Part shown: in pieces, positions 46,723 to 55,314 of the stretch
How the letters are laid out: each line of letters begins with the position of its first letter
Position numbering within the stretch: position 1 is the first letter of the stretch
NCBI GenBank assembly: GCA_913775525.1
Contig: CAJYLH010000022.1
Span: forward strand, 248,001-312,000
Direction of reading: 5' to 3'
From: an uncultured Chryseobacterium sp.
GTDB taxonomy: Bacteria > Bacteroidota > Bacteroidia > Flavobacteriales > Weeksellaceae
DNA: 64,000 nt
Notes under the pieces: model-generated
What the model was told of the DNA's origin: nothing
Databases searched by the model: none
What the model saw: only the letters and a program-made list of their open reading frames with translations
Position numbers and translations under genes: made by a program

Positions 46723-49587
46723 ATGATTAAAAAACTATCATTAGTCTCTTTATTTACTTTGCTTCCGGCATCTTATTATTTTGCGCAGACCACGGTGTTT
46801 GCCTATCTTAAAGATGCGGAAGGAAAGCCTGTTGAAAGGGCAGAAGTAGATCTTAAGGGAAGTGAGAATGATGTAACGGCAGACAAAATCGGATACTTCC
46901 AGTTTGTGGATCTGATGCCGGGACATTATCAGATTGTGATTACGAAGCCCAATTACGAAACCAAAGTAATGGAGTTCGATGTAACCGAGGAAAAGAAAAA
47001 GGATTTGGGGACCATTACCCTGTATTCTGCCCTTACCAACGCAGATCAGGGATTGACGATCATTGATTCTGATAATGATGACGATACCAGTACCAGCCAG
47101 GTTTCTACCGTTGGGCTCTTACAGTCGTCACAGGATGTATTCAGCAGGATTGCTGCCTTTGATCTGGGATTCTACTGGTTCCGCCCGAGAGGCATAGACG
47201 GCAGATCGGGAGAAACTATGCTGAACGGTGTTTCCATGGTAAAATCGGATAACGGAAACGTTGATTTCGGTAACTGGGGAGGATTGAATGAAATTACCCG
47301 TTATCCTGAAATTTCACAGAACCATGCTCCATCAGAATATGCTTTTGGAGGAAACAGTTCGGTGATCTATAAAAATACCAAAGCCAGTGAGTACAGGAAA
47401 GGATTCCAGTTCACACAGTCCCTCACCAACAGGAACTACAGAAACAGGACCTCGCTCCGCTATACTTCCGGGATGAGCAAAAGCGGCTGGGCATTTACCG
47501 CAATGGGGGCGAGAAGGTGGGCTGAAGAAGGCATCCAGGAAGGAACATTCTATGATGCTTACGGAGCTTACCTGGGAATTGAGAAAAAATTCAGTGACAA
47601 ACATACCATGACCCTGAATTTTATCGGAGCTCCTTACCGCAGGTCTACGGCAAGCCCAAGCACTCAGGAAGTATATGATTATAGAGGAGTGCATTACAAT
47701 TCCTATTGGGGCTACCAGGATGGAAAACAGCGCAGTGAAAGGGTGAGGAAAGGATTCCAGCCACTCATCCAATGGCAGGATTTCTGGAAGATCAATAAAA
47801 ATTCCAGCCTCTGGACTTCAGTTTCTTATCAGTTCGGGAAAGATAAAGGGTCCCGCCTTGACTGGCAGAATGTCCCGAATCCTTCACCGACCTATTACAG
47901 AAACCTTCCGAGCTATTATGATTCTTTAGATCCTAATGCCTCGGTAGATACCCCCGATATATCTGCAACCACCGCACAGAAAGCCTATAAAGCTTCTATG
48001 GAAGCCTGGATGTCTGGTGATCCAAATGTTACCCAGATCAATTGGGATAATCTTTACAGAAGAAATATGCAGCAGCCGGCAGGGAATTATTACGGACAGA
48101 ATGGAAGAAGGGCCCTGTACTATCTTGTTAATGATGTGAGCGATGACAAGATCTGGAATGCAGCCACTCACTTTGTACATAATTTCAATGATAATACCAG
48201 GTTCTTGCTGAACGTATCTTACCAGAACTACCGTTCTGAGCAATACCGGGAGGTGAAAGATCTTTTGGGTGCTGATTTTGTCTTGAACAGAGATCCGTTT
48301 GCCGCAACGAATCAGCCCGGAAAAACAGGATTGTTTAATGAAGGAGAGGAAAATGTAACCAAAAGAGCAGGCGACAGAATGACTTACGATTATATTTTCA
48401 GAAGACAGGAAGTAAAAGTGAATCCCGGACTGAAATTAAGCACAGGGAAATTCGATGTTTTTGTTTCCGCGATGGCTGGATATTCCAGCTCCAACAGGGA
48501 AGGACTGTTTAAACATTACCTGTATCCGGATTCCAAAGGACAGGGTAAAGATTATAACTTCTGGAATTATGGCCTTAAAGGACAGTTGATCTATAAACTG
48601 AACGGAAGAAACTTCTTCGTCTATAACGGAGCATACTATTCACAGGCGCCTTATCTTGAGGATCTGTTCATCAATCCAAGGGTGAACGGTTCTGTAGCTC
48701 CGAATATTAAAAATATGGTCGTTAATGCCAATGACCTGAGCTATGTGATCTCGACGCCTTTCCTTAAACTGAGGCTGACAGGATATCTCGTAGACACGGA
48801 AAATGAAACATCCGTGCAACGGTTCTTTGCTGACGGTATCCAGCTGAACAACTCAGATGACCAGGGCAACCAGACTATCGTGCAGAGTGCTTTCGTGACG
48901 CAGGTGATGACGGATGTAAAGAAAAGAAACATGGGGGCTGAACTCGGTGTCGATGTTAAAGTCCTTCCTACATTATCGCTTCAGGGCCTTGCGAGTATCG
49001 GGCAATATACCTATCAGAATGATCCGGTTACGTATTTTGCTTCTGATGCCACCGGGGTGTTCTCTAATGGGCTTTCATACCTTAATTTAGGAAAAGCATA
49101 CATCAGGAACTACCGTCAGGGCGGTACGCCGCAGCAGGCGTATTCTCTGGGGTTCCGTTACAATAACCCTAAATACTGGTGGGTAGGAGCCAACTGGAAT
49201 TATTTTGATAACAACTACCTGGATCCTTCCGCACTGATCAGGACAGAAGGTTTTATACAGAATAATAATTCTTCCACACCCTATTACAACCTTACCGAAT
49301 CTGAATTAAGAAGAGTCCTGGAGCCCAACAAGCTTCCTTCTTCTTTCTTCCTGAATGTGAATGCCGGAAAATCATGGGTTATCGGTAAATACTATGTGCT
49401 GGTTTCAGCTACGGTAAATAATATCCTGGATAATACGAAATACATTACCGGAGGTTTTGAGCAGACCAGGAATGCCAAATTCCCTGATTTCGTACAGGAT
49501 AACGACCGGGAATTCACCCTGTTCGGGCCAAAATACTGGTATACCCAGGGAAGATCTTATTTTGTGAATGTACAGTTCAGATTTTAA
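46723..49587 (+). CDS. TonB-dependent receptor with carboxypeptidase-regulatory-like N-terminus
   Basis: The 954-residue outer-membrane receptor starts with a signal peptide (YYFAQT, residues 1-22). A carboxypeptidase-regulatory-like domain (about 22-110: VFAYLKDAEGKPVERAEVDLKG) follows, then a short TonB-box/linker region and a plug (about 125-230). The barrel ends SYFVNVQFRF. The plug reads LQSSQDVFSRIAAFDLGFYWFRPRGIDG. It is not of the full SusC type. A DUF5689 lipoprotein follows 33 bases downstream in the SusD position, and an EEP-family enzyme is divergent. The ligand is unknown; a nucleic-acid or phosphoester degradation product is a hypothesis only. Confidence 0.9.
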   Translation: MIKKLSLVSLFTLLPASYYFAQTTVFAYLKDAEGKPVERAEVDLKGSENDVTADKIGYFQFVDLMPGHYQIVITKPNYETKVMEFDVTEEKKKDLGTITLYSALTNADQGLTIIDSDNDDDTSTSQVSTVGLLQSSQDVFSRIAAFDLGFYWFRPRGIDGRSGETMLNGVSMVKSDNGNVDFGNWGGLNEITRYPEISQNHAPSEYAFGGNSSVIYKNTKASEYRKGFQFTQSLTNRNYRNRTSLRYTSGMSKSGWAFTAMGARRWAEEGIQEGTFYDAYGAYLGIEKKFSDKHTMTLNFIGAPYRRSTASPSTQEVYDYRGVHYNSYWGYQDGKQRSERVRKGFQPLIQWQDFWKINKNSSLWTSVSYQFGKDKGSRLDWQNVPNPSPTYYRNLPSYYDSLDPNASVDTPDISATTAQKAYKASMEAWMSGDPNVTQINWDNLYRRNMQQPAGNYYGQNGRRALYYLVNDVSDDKIWNAATHFVHNFNDNTRFLLNVSYQNYRSEQYREVKDLLGADFVLNRDPFAATNQPGKTGLFNEGEENVTKRAGDRMTYDYIFRRQEVKVNPGLKLSTGKFDVFVSAMAGYSSSNREGLFKHYLYPDSKGQGKDYNFWNYGLKGQLIYKLNGRNFFVYNGAYYSQAPYLEDLFINPRVNGSVAPNIKNMVVNANDLSYVISTPFLKLRLTGYLVDTENETSVQRFFADGIQLNNSDDQGNQTIVQSAFVTQVMTDVKKRNMGAELGVDVKVLPTLSLQGLASIGQYTYQNDPVTYFASDATGVFSNGLSYLNLGKAYIRNYRQGGTPQQAYSLGFRYNNPKYWWVGANWNYFDNNYLDPSALIRTEGFIQNNNSSTPYYNLTESELRRVLEPNKLPSSFFLNVNAGKSWVIGKYYVLVSATVNNILDNTKYITGGFEQTRNAKFPDFVQDNDREFTLFGPKYWYTQGRSYFVNVQFRF

Positions 49588-49620
49588 ACCATAATAATCA
49601 TCCTTTTAAAAATTATCATA

Positions 49621-50931
49621 ATGAATATAAAGAAATACTTAAGCTTTGTAACGGGGGTTGCCTTCGCAGCAGTTTCCATTACCTCTTGTGTACAGAAAGA
49701 TGAGTGGGAAACGCCGCCGATCAACTGTAACAATAAGTTTCCTGCCCCTACAATGACTATGGCTGCTTTCAAAGCGCAGGCACCTTCATCGGGATACCTT
49801 CTGATCAATACAGATCAGATCATCGACGGGTATGTAGTGTCTTCAGATGAGAACGGAAACTTCTATAAAACCATTTCCTTTCAGGACAAGCCTGAAAACC
49901 CTACTGTGGGGTTACAGATTGAAGTGGACAAGTCCAGCAACTATGCAGATTTCCCTGTAGGAGCCCATATCAGGATCAATGCAAACGGACTGAGAATCGG
50001 GACAGACAGGGGCGTAGTGAAAATAGGTGCCGTGGATAATACGTATGCTATCGGAAGAATCCCTGCAGCACTGGTAAGCCGCTATATTGCCGGAGTTTGT
50101 AATGGAAACGGGCTTGATGTAGCCACGATAAAGCCTGTTGAGCTGGCTAACCTTAAGCTTGCCCAGGATGAAAAATACCTGAACATGCTGGTAAAAGTAC
50201 CGAATGTACAGTTCTCAGCCGGTGAACTGGGTAAAAAATACATAGATTATCAGGCGGGTGCAGGGGTAGATACTGACAGGAGTATTGTGGACCAGTCCGG
50301 GAATGCTACCATCATCAGGAACTCAGGATTCTCAACGTTCGGGGCTACTCAGCTTCCTGATGGCAAAGGAGACCTTACTTTTGTAGTGAGCCGCTATAAC
50401 AGCAACTGGCAAATGCTGATCAGAAGCACCAATGATGTTCAGTTTACCGGAAAAAGGTTCTTCTTTGAAGGCTTCGACGGAAATCTTACCGACAACTGGA
50501 TCCCGGTAAGTGTTACCGGAGCTCAGATCTGGAATATCCAGCAGTTCGGGAATCCGAAGCCTTGTGCGGTAATGAATGGTTTTGCAGTGTCAAACAATGC
50601 CAATGAAGACTGGCTGATTTCCAAGCCGATTTCATTACAGGGCTTTACATCGGCATCTTTATCATTTGAGACGGATGTACGTTATGCAGGAAATCCCCTT
50701 GAAGTATACGTGACGGAAAACTATACCGGAAACCCGGCAACCACAACCTGGGTTCAGCTTTCAGGGGTTCTGGATACCAATTCTGGAGCATTCAATACCT
50801 GGACCAATTCCGGGAACATCAGCCTGAATGCTTTCGTGAACAAAAACGTGCAGGTTGCCTTTAAATATACGTCTACCACAGCAGCTGCCGCTACCTGGGA
50901 GCTTGATAATGTAAAAGTGGCAGGAAACTAA
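49621..50931 (+). CDS. DUF5689 lipoprotein with C-terminal jelly-roll-like domain
   Basis: The lipobox ends at a Cys near residue 22 (SITSCVQKD). DUF5689 covers about 25-280: AFKAQAPSSGYLLINTDQIIDGYVVSSDENGNFYKTISFQD. A second domain (about 285-436: FFFEGFDGNLTDNWIPVSVTG ... WELDNVKVAG) resembles a choice-of-anchor or lectin-like beta-sandwich. Length 436. It follows the TonB receptor directly, so it likely works as a surface lipoprotein that captures ligand for that receptor. No sorting domain is seen. Family function is not established. Confidence 0.85.
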   Translation: MNIKKYLSFVTGVAFAAVSITSCVQKDEWETPPINCNNKFPAPTMTMAAFKAQAPSSGYLLINTDQIIDGYVVSSDENGNFYKTISFQDKPENPTVGLQIEVDKSSNYADFPVGAHIRINANGLRIGTDRGVVKIGAVDNTYAIGRIPAALVSRYIAGVCNGNGLDVATIKPVELANLKLAQDEKYLNMLVKVPNVQFSAGELGKKYIDYQAGAGVDTDRSIVDQSGNATIIRNSGFSTFGATQLPDGKGDLTFVVSRYNSNWQMLIRSTNDVQFTGKRFFFEGFDGNLTDNWIPVSVTGAQIWNIQQFGNPKPCAVMNGFAVSNNANEDWLISKPISLQGFTSASLSFETDVRYAGNPLEVYVTENYTGNPATTTWVQLSGVLDTNSGAFNTWTNSGNISLNAFVNKNVQVAFKYTSTTAAAATWELDNVKVAGN

Positions 50932-50950
50932 TTTAAGCCCTGTTCATAAA

Positions 50951-50985
50951 AACACAAAGAACCGCTCATGGCGGTTCTTCGTGTT
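50951..50985 (+). terminator. Hairpin after the DUF5689 gene
   Basis: AAGAACCGC and GCGGTTCTT pair, extended by AACAC/GTGTT across one mismatch. There is no T-run behind it, so termination efficiency is uncertain. Confidence 0.55.
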
Positions 50986-51101
50986 ATACGGAAGTATTAT
51001 TCATTCTAAATGACCTATCGGTCAGTTAACAACCGATAGATTCATCCATCTGATTAATCTTTTTATAATTAATCTAGGCCTTAAACTGGCTTTTAAACAA
51101 A

Positions 51102-51135
51102 TAAAAACCACTGCAGTGTATTGCAGTGGCCTTTT
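51102..51135 (-). terminator. Terminator of the DUF6702 gene
   Basis: CCACTGCA (51108-51115) pairs with TGCAGTGG (51122-51129). On the minus strand it is followed by TTTTTAT. Confidence 0.8.
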
Positions 51136-51156
51136 ATAATTCAAAATTAAACTTTT

Positions 51157-51627
51157 TTAAAAAGACACTTCATTCACTTCTTTGCCGCGCTGAAAATTCA
51201 TGGTTTTCTGGCTTCCTTTATAAGCAATATTCACCAGATTGATCTGCTTGGGAAAAGCGCTTAACAGTATCGTATTCTTAATCTTTAGGGTACTGATATC
51301 CGAAACACCTCCGGCTTCAAAATACACCCATACCGTTTCTCCGCTTACCTGGCTTCCTGTGAAAGTAATGGTCTTTGGAGCACCGTTAACATAGACATCA
51401 AAATTGTTGTTGACATATTTTTTGACTTCCGCTTCAAATCCCGCAGTATTAGGATTGATTTTTATGGCGTCTGAAATATGGCTCGTATTCATTTTTGTAG
51501 TGAATTTCAACGTCCTGCTGCCTTCTACATAATCCACTTTGGTCATTGATGAGAAGAAGTCTACACCAACGAAACTCATCAATATAAAAAGTGTTAGAAC
51601 CCCCGAAATACAAAAAAAATTTTTCAT
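51157..51627 (-). CDS. DUF6702 family exported protein
   Basis: ATG at 51627 starts a hydrophobic signal or anchor (MKNFFCISGVLTLFILMSFVGV). The longer frame at 51651 has no support. The core of 120 residues shows KVDYVEGSRTLKFTTKMNTSHISDAI, VYVNGAPKTITFTG and VWVYFEAGGVSDISTLKIKNTILLSAFPKQINLV, which fits the DUF6702 beta-sandwich pattern. Homologues usually follow an M1 peptidase or a TonB receptor; here it lies after the LOG gene, 58 bases downstream and in the same direction. Function unknown. Confidence 0.75.
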   Translation of the reverse strand: MKNFFCISGVLTLFILMSFVGVDFFSSMTKVDYVEGSRTLKFTTKMNTSHISDAIKINPNTAGFEAEVKKYVNNNFDVYVNGAPKTITFTGSQVSGETVWVYFEAGGVSDISTLKIKNTILLSAFPKQINLVNIAYKGSQKTMNFQRGKEVNEVSF

Positions 51628-51685
51628 CCTGATTAATAGATTTACAATCATGCTTGCTGGTTATAATTCACAAATAATGTGCCAA

Positions 51686-52435
51686 TTAAAAGTTAACATT
51701 TACCGAGTATTTGTCGTAAAATGCCTTCACGTGTGCTACTGCTTCATCCGCAGAATCCACCACTCTGTACAGATCCAGGTCGCCCTCTGAGATCATGCCG
51801 TCATTGAGCAAGGTCGTCTTGAACCAATCCAGTATTCCGTTCCAGAATTGCGACCCTACCAGAACAATCGGGAACTTTCCGATCTTATTGGTCTGGATCA
51901 GGGTAAGGGCTTCCGTAAATTCATCCAGGGTACCGAACCCTCCCGGCATAACGATAAATCCCTGGGAATATTTTACAAACATCACTTTGCGTACGAAAAA
52001 GTAGTCAAAGTTCATGGAGTAGGATTTATTGATGTACGGATTGAAGTGCTGCTCAAAAGGAAGGTCGATATTCAGTCCGATGGATTTTCCCTGGGCATTG
52101 AAGGCTCCTTTATTTCCGGCCTCCATAATCCCGGGGCCGCCTCCGGTAATAATCCCGAAACCGATTTTGGTGATCTTCTCGGCAATTTCCACGGCCATTT
52201 CATAGTACTTGCTTCCGGGCTGAAGCCTTGCGGACCCGAAAATAGACACGCACGGGCCAATTTTAGCCAGTTTTTCATATCCGTCTACAAATTCGGCCAT
52301 CACCTTGAAAACCATCCAGCTGTCTTTAGCGATGGTTTCATCCCAGGTTTTCTGTCTGAAGCTGTTGTGCAGTCTCGTTTCGTTGTTATCCAGTTCAGGA
52401 TTAATCAGGCTCTCGTCTCGTCCATCAGTATTCAT
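51686..52435 (-). CDS. LOG family protein (TIGR00730-type)
   Basis: The 249-residue Rossmann-fold protein has the LOG signatures GGGPGIMEAGNKGA and MPGGFGTLDEFTEAL (PGGxGTxxE). The family releases ribose 5-phosphate from nucleoside monophosphates (cytokinin-activating activity in plants), and bacterial members may salvage nucleotides. It starts 9 bases after the nucleotidyltransferase gene, so it is last in the AmgK-RapZ C-MurU-LOG series. Confidence 0.9.
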   Translation of the reverse strand: MNTDGRDESLINPELDNNETRLHNSFRQKTWDETIAKDSWMVFKVMAEFVDGYEKLAKIGPCVSIFGSARLQPGSKYYEMAVEIAEKITKIGFGIITGGGPGIMEAGNKGAFNAQGKSIGLNIDLPFEQHFNPYINKSYSMNFDYFFVRKVMFVKYSQGFIVMPGGFGTLDEFTEALTLIQTNKIGKFPIVLVGSQFWNGILDWFKTTLLNDGMISEGDLDLYRVVDSADEAVAHVKAFYDKYSVNVNF

Positions 52436-52444
52436 TGCGGTCTG

Positions 52445-53158
52445 TTATTTAAAATATTTTTCAGCTGCCGTTACAGATTCGGGCCTTCCTACATCTACCA
52501 GGATACTGTCGTGGAGGAATCCATGAATATGCTCCGTATGCATCAGGTCCAGGTATTCTTCCATGATGGAGAATTTTCCTGTCCTTTTTATCTTATTGAA
52601 AATAACCGGATTGATACAGTGGACTCCGCTGAAAGCCAGCGGCCTGAAGCCTTTGTTGAACTCAGCAAGCCTCTGTTCACCGGTCTGCACATTGAGCCAG
52701 CCCCGTAAAACCAGTTCTTCGTTAAAAAGCAGCTTTCTCGAACTTTCACGGTCCGAGACTGCTAAAGTAGCAAAATCTTTTATTTTTTTATGGTAATCAA
52801 CCAGTAAATTGATATTGAGGTCGGTAAGGATATCGGCATTCATAATCAGGAAGTCTTCTCCATGGTCCAGGAAACTTCTTGCGAATACCAAACCACCACC
52901 GGTTTCCAGTAACGCCTCCGATTCATCTGAAATCTCTATCCTGCATCCAAAGTCATCATTTTCTTTTAGGAATTCCACGATCTGGCTTCCGAAATGGTGG
53001 ACATTGATGACAAAATCACTGATCCCGAATCCTTTCAGGTAACGGATGTTCCGCTCCAGCAGCGGGATGCCGTTTACTTTGGCCAGCGCCTTGGGGTGGT
53101 AATCTGTAAAGGGCTTAAGACGGGTTCCTTTTCCGGCCGCGAAAATAAGTGCTTTCAT
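52445..53158 (-). CDS. murU: Sugar-1-phosphate nucleotidyltransferase, MurU-like
   Basis: The protein has 237 residues. AAGKGTRLKPFTDYHPKALAKVNGIPLLE is the nucleotidyltransferase loop with the GxGTR-Lys pattern. IMNADILTDLNINLL carries an Asp metal site and HCINPVIFNKI follows. MurU makes UDP-MurNAc from MurNAc-1-phosphate in peptidoglycan recycling. The call depends on context: an AmgK-like kinase lies two genes upstream in the same direction. A different sugar, such as mannose or glucose, is possible. Confidence 0.7.
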   Translation of the reverse strand: MKALIFAAGKGTRLKPFTDYHPKALAKVNGIPLLERNIRYLKGFGISDFVINVHHFGSQIVEFLKENDDFGCRIEISDESEALLETGGGLVFARSFLDHGEDFLIMNADILTDLNINLLVDYHKKIKDFATLAVSDRESSRKLLFNEELVLRGWLNVQTGEQRLAEFNKGFRPLAFSGVHCINPVIFNKIKRTGKFSIMEEYLDLMHTEHIHGFLHDSILVDVGRPESVTAAEKYFK

Positions 53159-53160
53159 TA

Positions 53161-53271
53161 TGATGAGTAATAAGTAATGGGTAATGAGTAATTAGCAATG
53201 AGAAAAAAGATTATGTAAAATAATATTTAATACAGTTAAATATTACTCATTACCTATTGCTCATTACCCAT
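53161..53271. repeat. Inverted, internally tandem TAATGRGTAAT repeat
   Basis: Arm A (53161-53202) has several copies of GTAATGGGTAATGAG-like words. Arm B (53241-53271) is largely its reverse complement (ATGGGTAATGAGCAATAG read on the minus strand). About 40 AT-rich bases separate them. Arm B forms the last codons (MGNEQ) and stop of the RapZ-domain gene. It looks like a REP or miniature hairpin element between two genes. Confidence 0.65.
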
Positions 53272-53673
53272 ATTCAGCTGATGCTGTTCATCGTGGTGCA
53301 GGCTGATTTCCGTCCCTTGAGGATATTTTTCCCGTACAAATTCAGCTGTTTTCAAAGCGCAGTACACAGATCTGTGCTGTCCCCCGGTACATCCGAAATT
53401 GATCTGCAGGTTTTCAAATCCTCTTTCCAGGTAATTGTCAATATTGATGGAAATGATATTTTTGATGAGGTCGAGGAATTTCGGCATGTCAGTCTGGGTT
53501 TCCAGGAATTCCTGTACACCGGGATCATTGCCGGTAAGGCTTTTATATTCTTCAATCCTTCCGGGATTAAGGATTCCACGGCAGTCGAAAGTAAAGCCGC
53601 CTCCGTTTCCGGTATGGTCCTTTGGGATGCCGCCTTTTTTATAGGAAAAACTGTGGATGTCTATATGTAGCAT
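53254..53673 (-). CDS. RapZ C-terminal domain protein
   Basis: The 139-residue protein corresponds to the C-terminal half of RapZ: FDCRGILNPGRIEEYKSLTGNDPGVQEFL, then the nucleotide-like core GCTGGQHRSVYCALKTAEFV. The N-terminal P-loop kinase domain is absent. In E. coli the C-terminal domain senses glucosamine-6-phosphate and controls cell-wall precursor supply. Its last residues and stop are derived from the inverted repeat at 53241-53271, so the extreme C-terminus may be strain-specific. It lies between the AmgK-like and MurU-like genes. Confidence 0.82.
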   Translation of the reverse strand: MLHIDIHSFSYKKGGIPKDHTGNGGGFTFDCRGILNPGRIEEYKSLTGNDPGVQEFLETQTDMPKFLDLIKNIISINIDNYLERGFENLQINFGCTGGQHRSVYCALKTAEFVREKYPQGTEISLHHDEQHQLNMGNEQ

Positions 53674-53714
53674 AAATATGGGTTTTAAATGAGTTGATGA
53701 TCCTGGTTTCCGGA

Positions 53715-54734
53715 TTACAGATGTATTATTTTGTTGATCTTTAATTGGGTTTCCTGTGTGTTAAGCTGCTGTATCACATTGCTCAGTTCCGGAAAGTCCG
53801 CCATGCCTTTCCATGAATCCGCAAATTCTGAGATATTGTTTATTCCTTTTTCCAGGCTTGAAATGAAATGCGGCTTTCGCTGAATGAGCCCCCTGAATCC
53901 ATAGGCTCCCAGAACCTGAAGGAACCGCATCATTTTAACGGGTTCTACCGAATTTTTTAGTTGAGTTCGGGTTTCCTCACTGTCAGAGAGTTGGATGTAA
54001 AATTCCAGCATTTCATTTTTGAATTCCTCCGGGAAGCCGGCTTTAGCCTGAAAGAGGAAAGAGATCACATCATACATCAGCGGGCCTTTCATGGCAGACT
54101 GGTAGTCGATGAATGACACTTCATTCCGGTCATTGACCATAATGTTCCTCGACTGAAAATCACGGATCATCAGTCCTTGCGGCTGGAGGCTCTCGATAAG
54201 CCTGGCAATGGATTTGAATTCTTTCAGCAGGGTAGACTTATGGTATTCCAGTTCCAGGACATCAGCGATGAAATTCTTAAAATAATACAGGTCATGGATA
54301 ATGGGAAGTTCATCGTAGCTTTCATACTCGAATGTCCTGCTGAAATCAATCCTGTCTACAGTCTGGCTCTGCAGCCTGAACAGTTTTTCAAGCGTCTGTT
54401 GTACCAGTCCTTTTACTTCAGCTGAAAGGCCGTTCGCTGCAATGATTTCAGAGAGCGTTTTGGTGCCCAGGAATTCCTGAATGTACATTTTACGGTCTTC
54501 AGAAACGGCAATGATCTTTGGCGTATTGAGATCCAGTGACGAAAAAACTTCTGAATAATACAGGAAGCTTTCATTTTCCTGAAGATTGGTATTGTAAGTG
54601 ATGATATAGGGAATGCCATCCGCTTTCGCCAGGAAATTAATCCTCGCCGAACCGCTTTGAGCCAGGGTGACGAACTCAGAAGATTTTTTATCCAGATAAT
54701 TTTCAAAAAATCGTTTTGCGTTTTCGGAAGTCAT
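53715..54734 (-). CDS. amgK: AmgK-like amino-sugar/MurNAc kinase (APH family)
   Basis: ATG at 54734 is used because a TATATTTG box (54744-54751 on this strand) lies 9 bases upstream, inside the longest frame. The 339-residue protein is of the aminoglycoside phosphotransferase fold. ITYNTNLQENESFLYYSEVFSSLD precedes the IRDFQSRNIMV catalytic loop (Asp in RDFQxxN) and SFIDYQSAMKGPLMYDV (metal Asp). AmgK phosphorylates the anomeric carbon of MurNAc and GlcNAc in peptidoglycan salvage. The adjacent MurU-like and RapZ-domain genes support this; the fold alone also suits other sugar or choline kinases. Confidence 0.72.
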   Translation of the reverse strand: MTSENAKRFFENYLDKKSSEFVTLAQSGSARINFLAKADGIPYIITYNTNLQENESFLYYSEVFSSLDLNTPKIIAVSEDRKMYIQEFLGTKTLSEIIAANGLSAEVKGLVQQTLEKLFRLQSQTVDRIDFSRTFEYESYDELPIIHDLYYFKNFIADVLELEYHKSTLLKEFKSIARLIESLQPQGLMIRDFQSRNIMVNDRNEVSFIDYQSAMKGPLMYDVISFLFQAKAGFPEEFKNEMLEFYIQLSDSEETRTQLKNSVEPVKMMRFLQVLGAYGFRGLIQRKPHFISSLEKGINNISEFADSWKGMADFPELSNVIQQLNTQETQLKINKIIHL

Positions 54735-54743
54735 AATACGGAG

Positions 54744-54751
54744 CAAATATA
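54744..54751 (-). promoter_or_regulatory. -7 box (TATATTTG) of the AmgK operon
   Basis: TATATTTG on the minus strand ends 9 bases before ATG 54734. A longer open frame would start upstream of the transcription start, which argues against it. Confidence 0.5.
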
Positions 54752-54771
54752 CTAATTTGCAGACGAATTTC

Positions 54772-54779
54772 TATCTTTG
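54772..54779 (+). promoter_or_regulatory. -7 box (TATCTTTG) of the XrtF gene
   Basis: TATCTTTG ends 4 bases before the ATG at 54784, so the transcript would be leaderless or nearly so. It sits back to back with the AmgK promoter. Confidence 0.45.
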
Positions 54780-54783
54780 CAAT

Positions 54784-55314
54784 ATGTTAAAGGATTTCAG
54801 GCCGGTTTTAGGTATCTTATTGCGTTTCATCATCATTTATGTGGTGCTGCTGCTGGCTTACCAGCTGTATCTGAACTCTTTTGCCGGCTCCGGCCTTGAT
54901 CCTTTTTCAAGGGTGATGGCCGGCCAGGTCATGCATATCCAGAATGCTCTGCATTACCCTACTCAGCTGTATGATGATGTAAAAGGGGAGCAGGTGTGGT
55001 TTTATGTTCAGAAAGAATATACGTCCAGAATGGTGGAAGGCTGTAATGCCGTTTCCGTGATGATCCTTTTCGTTGCGTTTGTATTTGCCTTCTATAAAGG
55101 AATAAAAACATTGGTCTTCATTCTTGCCGGGCTTGTAGCTTTGTATATCATGAACCTGTTGAGGATTGTAGGGCTGAATATCGTTGTTATTGATTATAAA
55201 GAATACAGCAAGGCCGCTCATGACTTTATCTTTCCGGCTGTGATTTACGGAACGGTCGTGGCACTCTGGCTGGTCTGGATTAAATTTTTTGCGCTTAAAA
55301 ATGAAAATTCTTAA
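54784..55314 (+). CDS. xrtF: Exosortase family protein XrtF
   Basis: Exosortases are integral-membrane cysteine proteases/transpeptidases. This 176-residue protein has several membrane helices, the first near 8-30. The catalytic Cys is in VEGCNAVSVMI, the Arg in MNLLRIVG and the His in AAHDFIFPAV. The small size and partner fit XrtF of Flavobacteriia. The ATG at 54784 is favoured over 54757 by the box and by the hydrophobic start. Its product overlaps the partner gene at the 3' end. Confidence 0.85.
   Translation: MLKDFRPVLGILLRFIIIYVVLLLAYQLYLNSFAGSGLDPFSRVMAGQVMHIQNALHYPTQLYDDVKGEQVWFYVQKEYTSRMVEGCNAVSVMILFVAFVFAFYKGIKTLVFILAGLVALYIMNLLRIVGLNIVVIDYKEYSKAAHDFIFPAVIYGTVVALWLVWIKFFALKNENS

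Noticed and set aside
50951..50985. Strong rho-independent terminator after the DUF5689 gene
   Set aside because: The hairpin is real but lacks a T-run, so it is kept only as a low-confidence hairpin, not as a firm terminator.
51848..52708. 286-codon open frame on the plus strand opposite the LOG and MurU-like genes
   Set aside because: The minus-strand genes have clear family signatures in the same DNA; the plus frame has none and shows no promoter or coding pattern.
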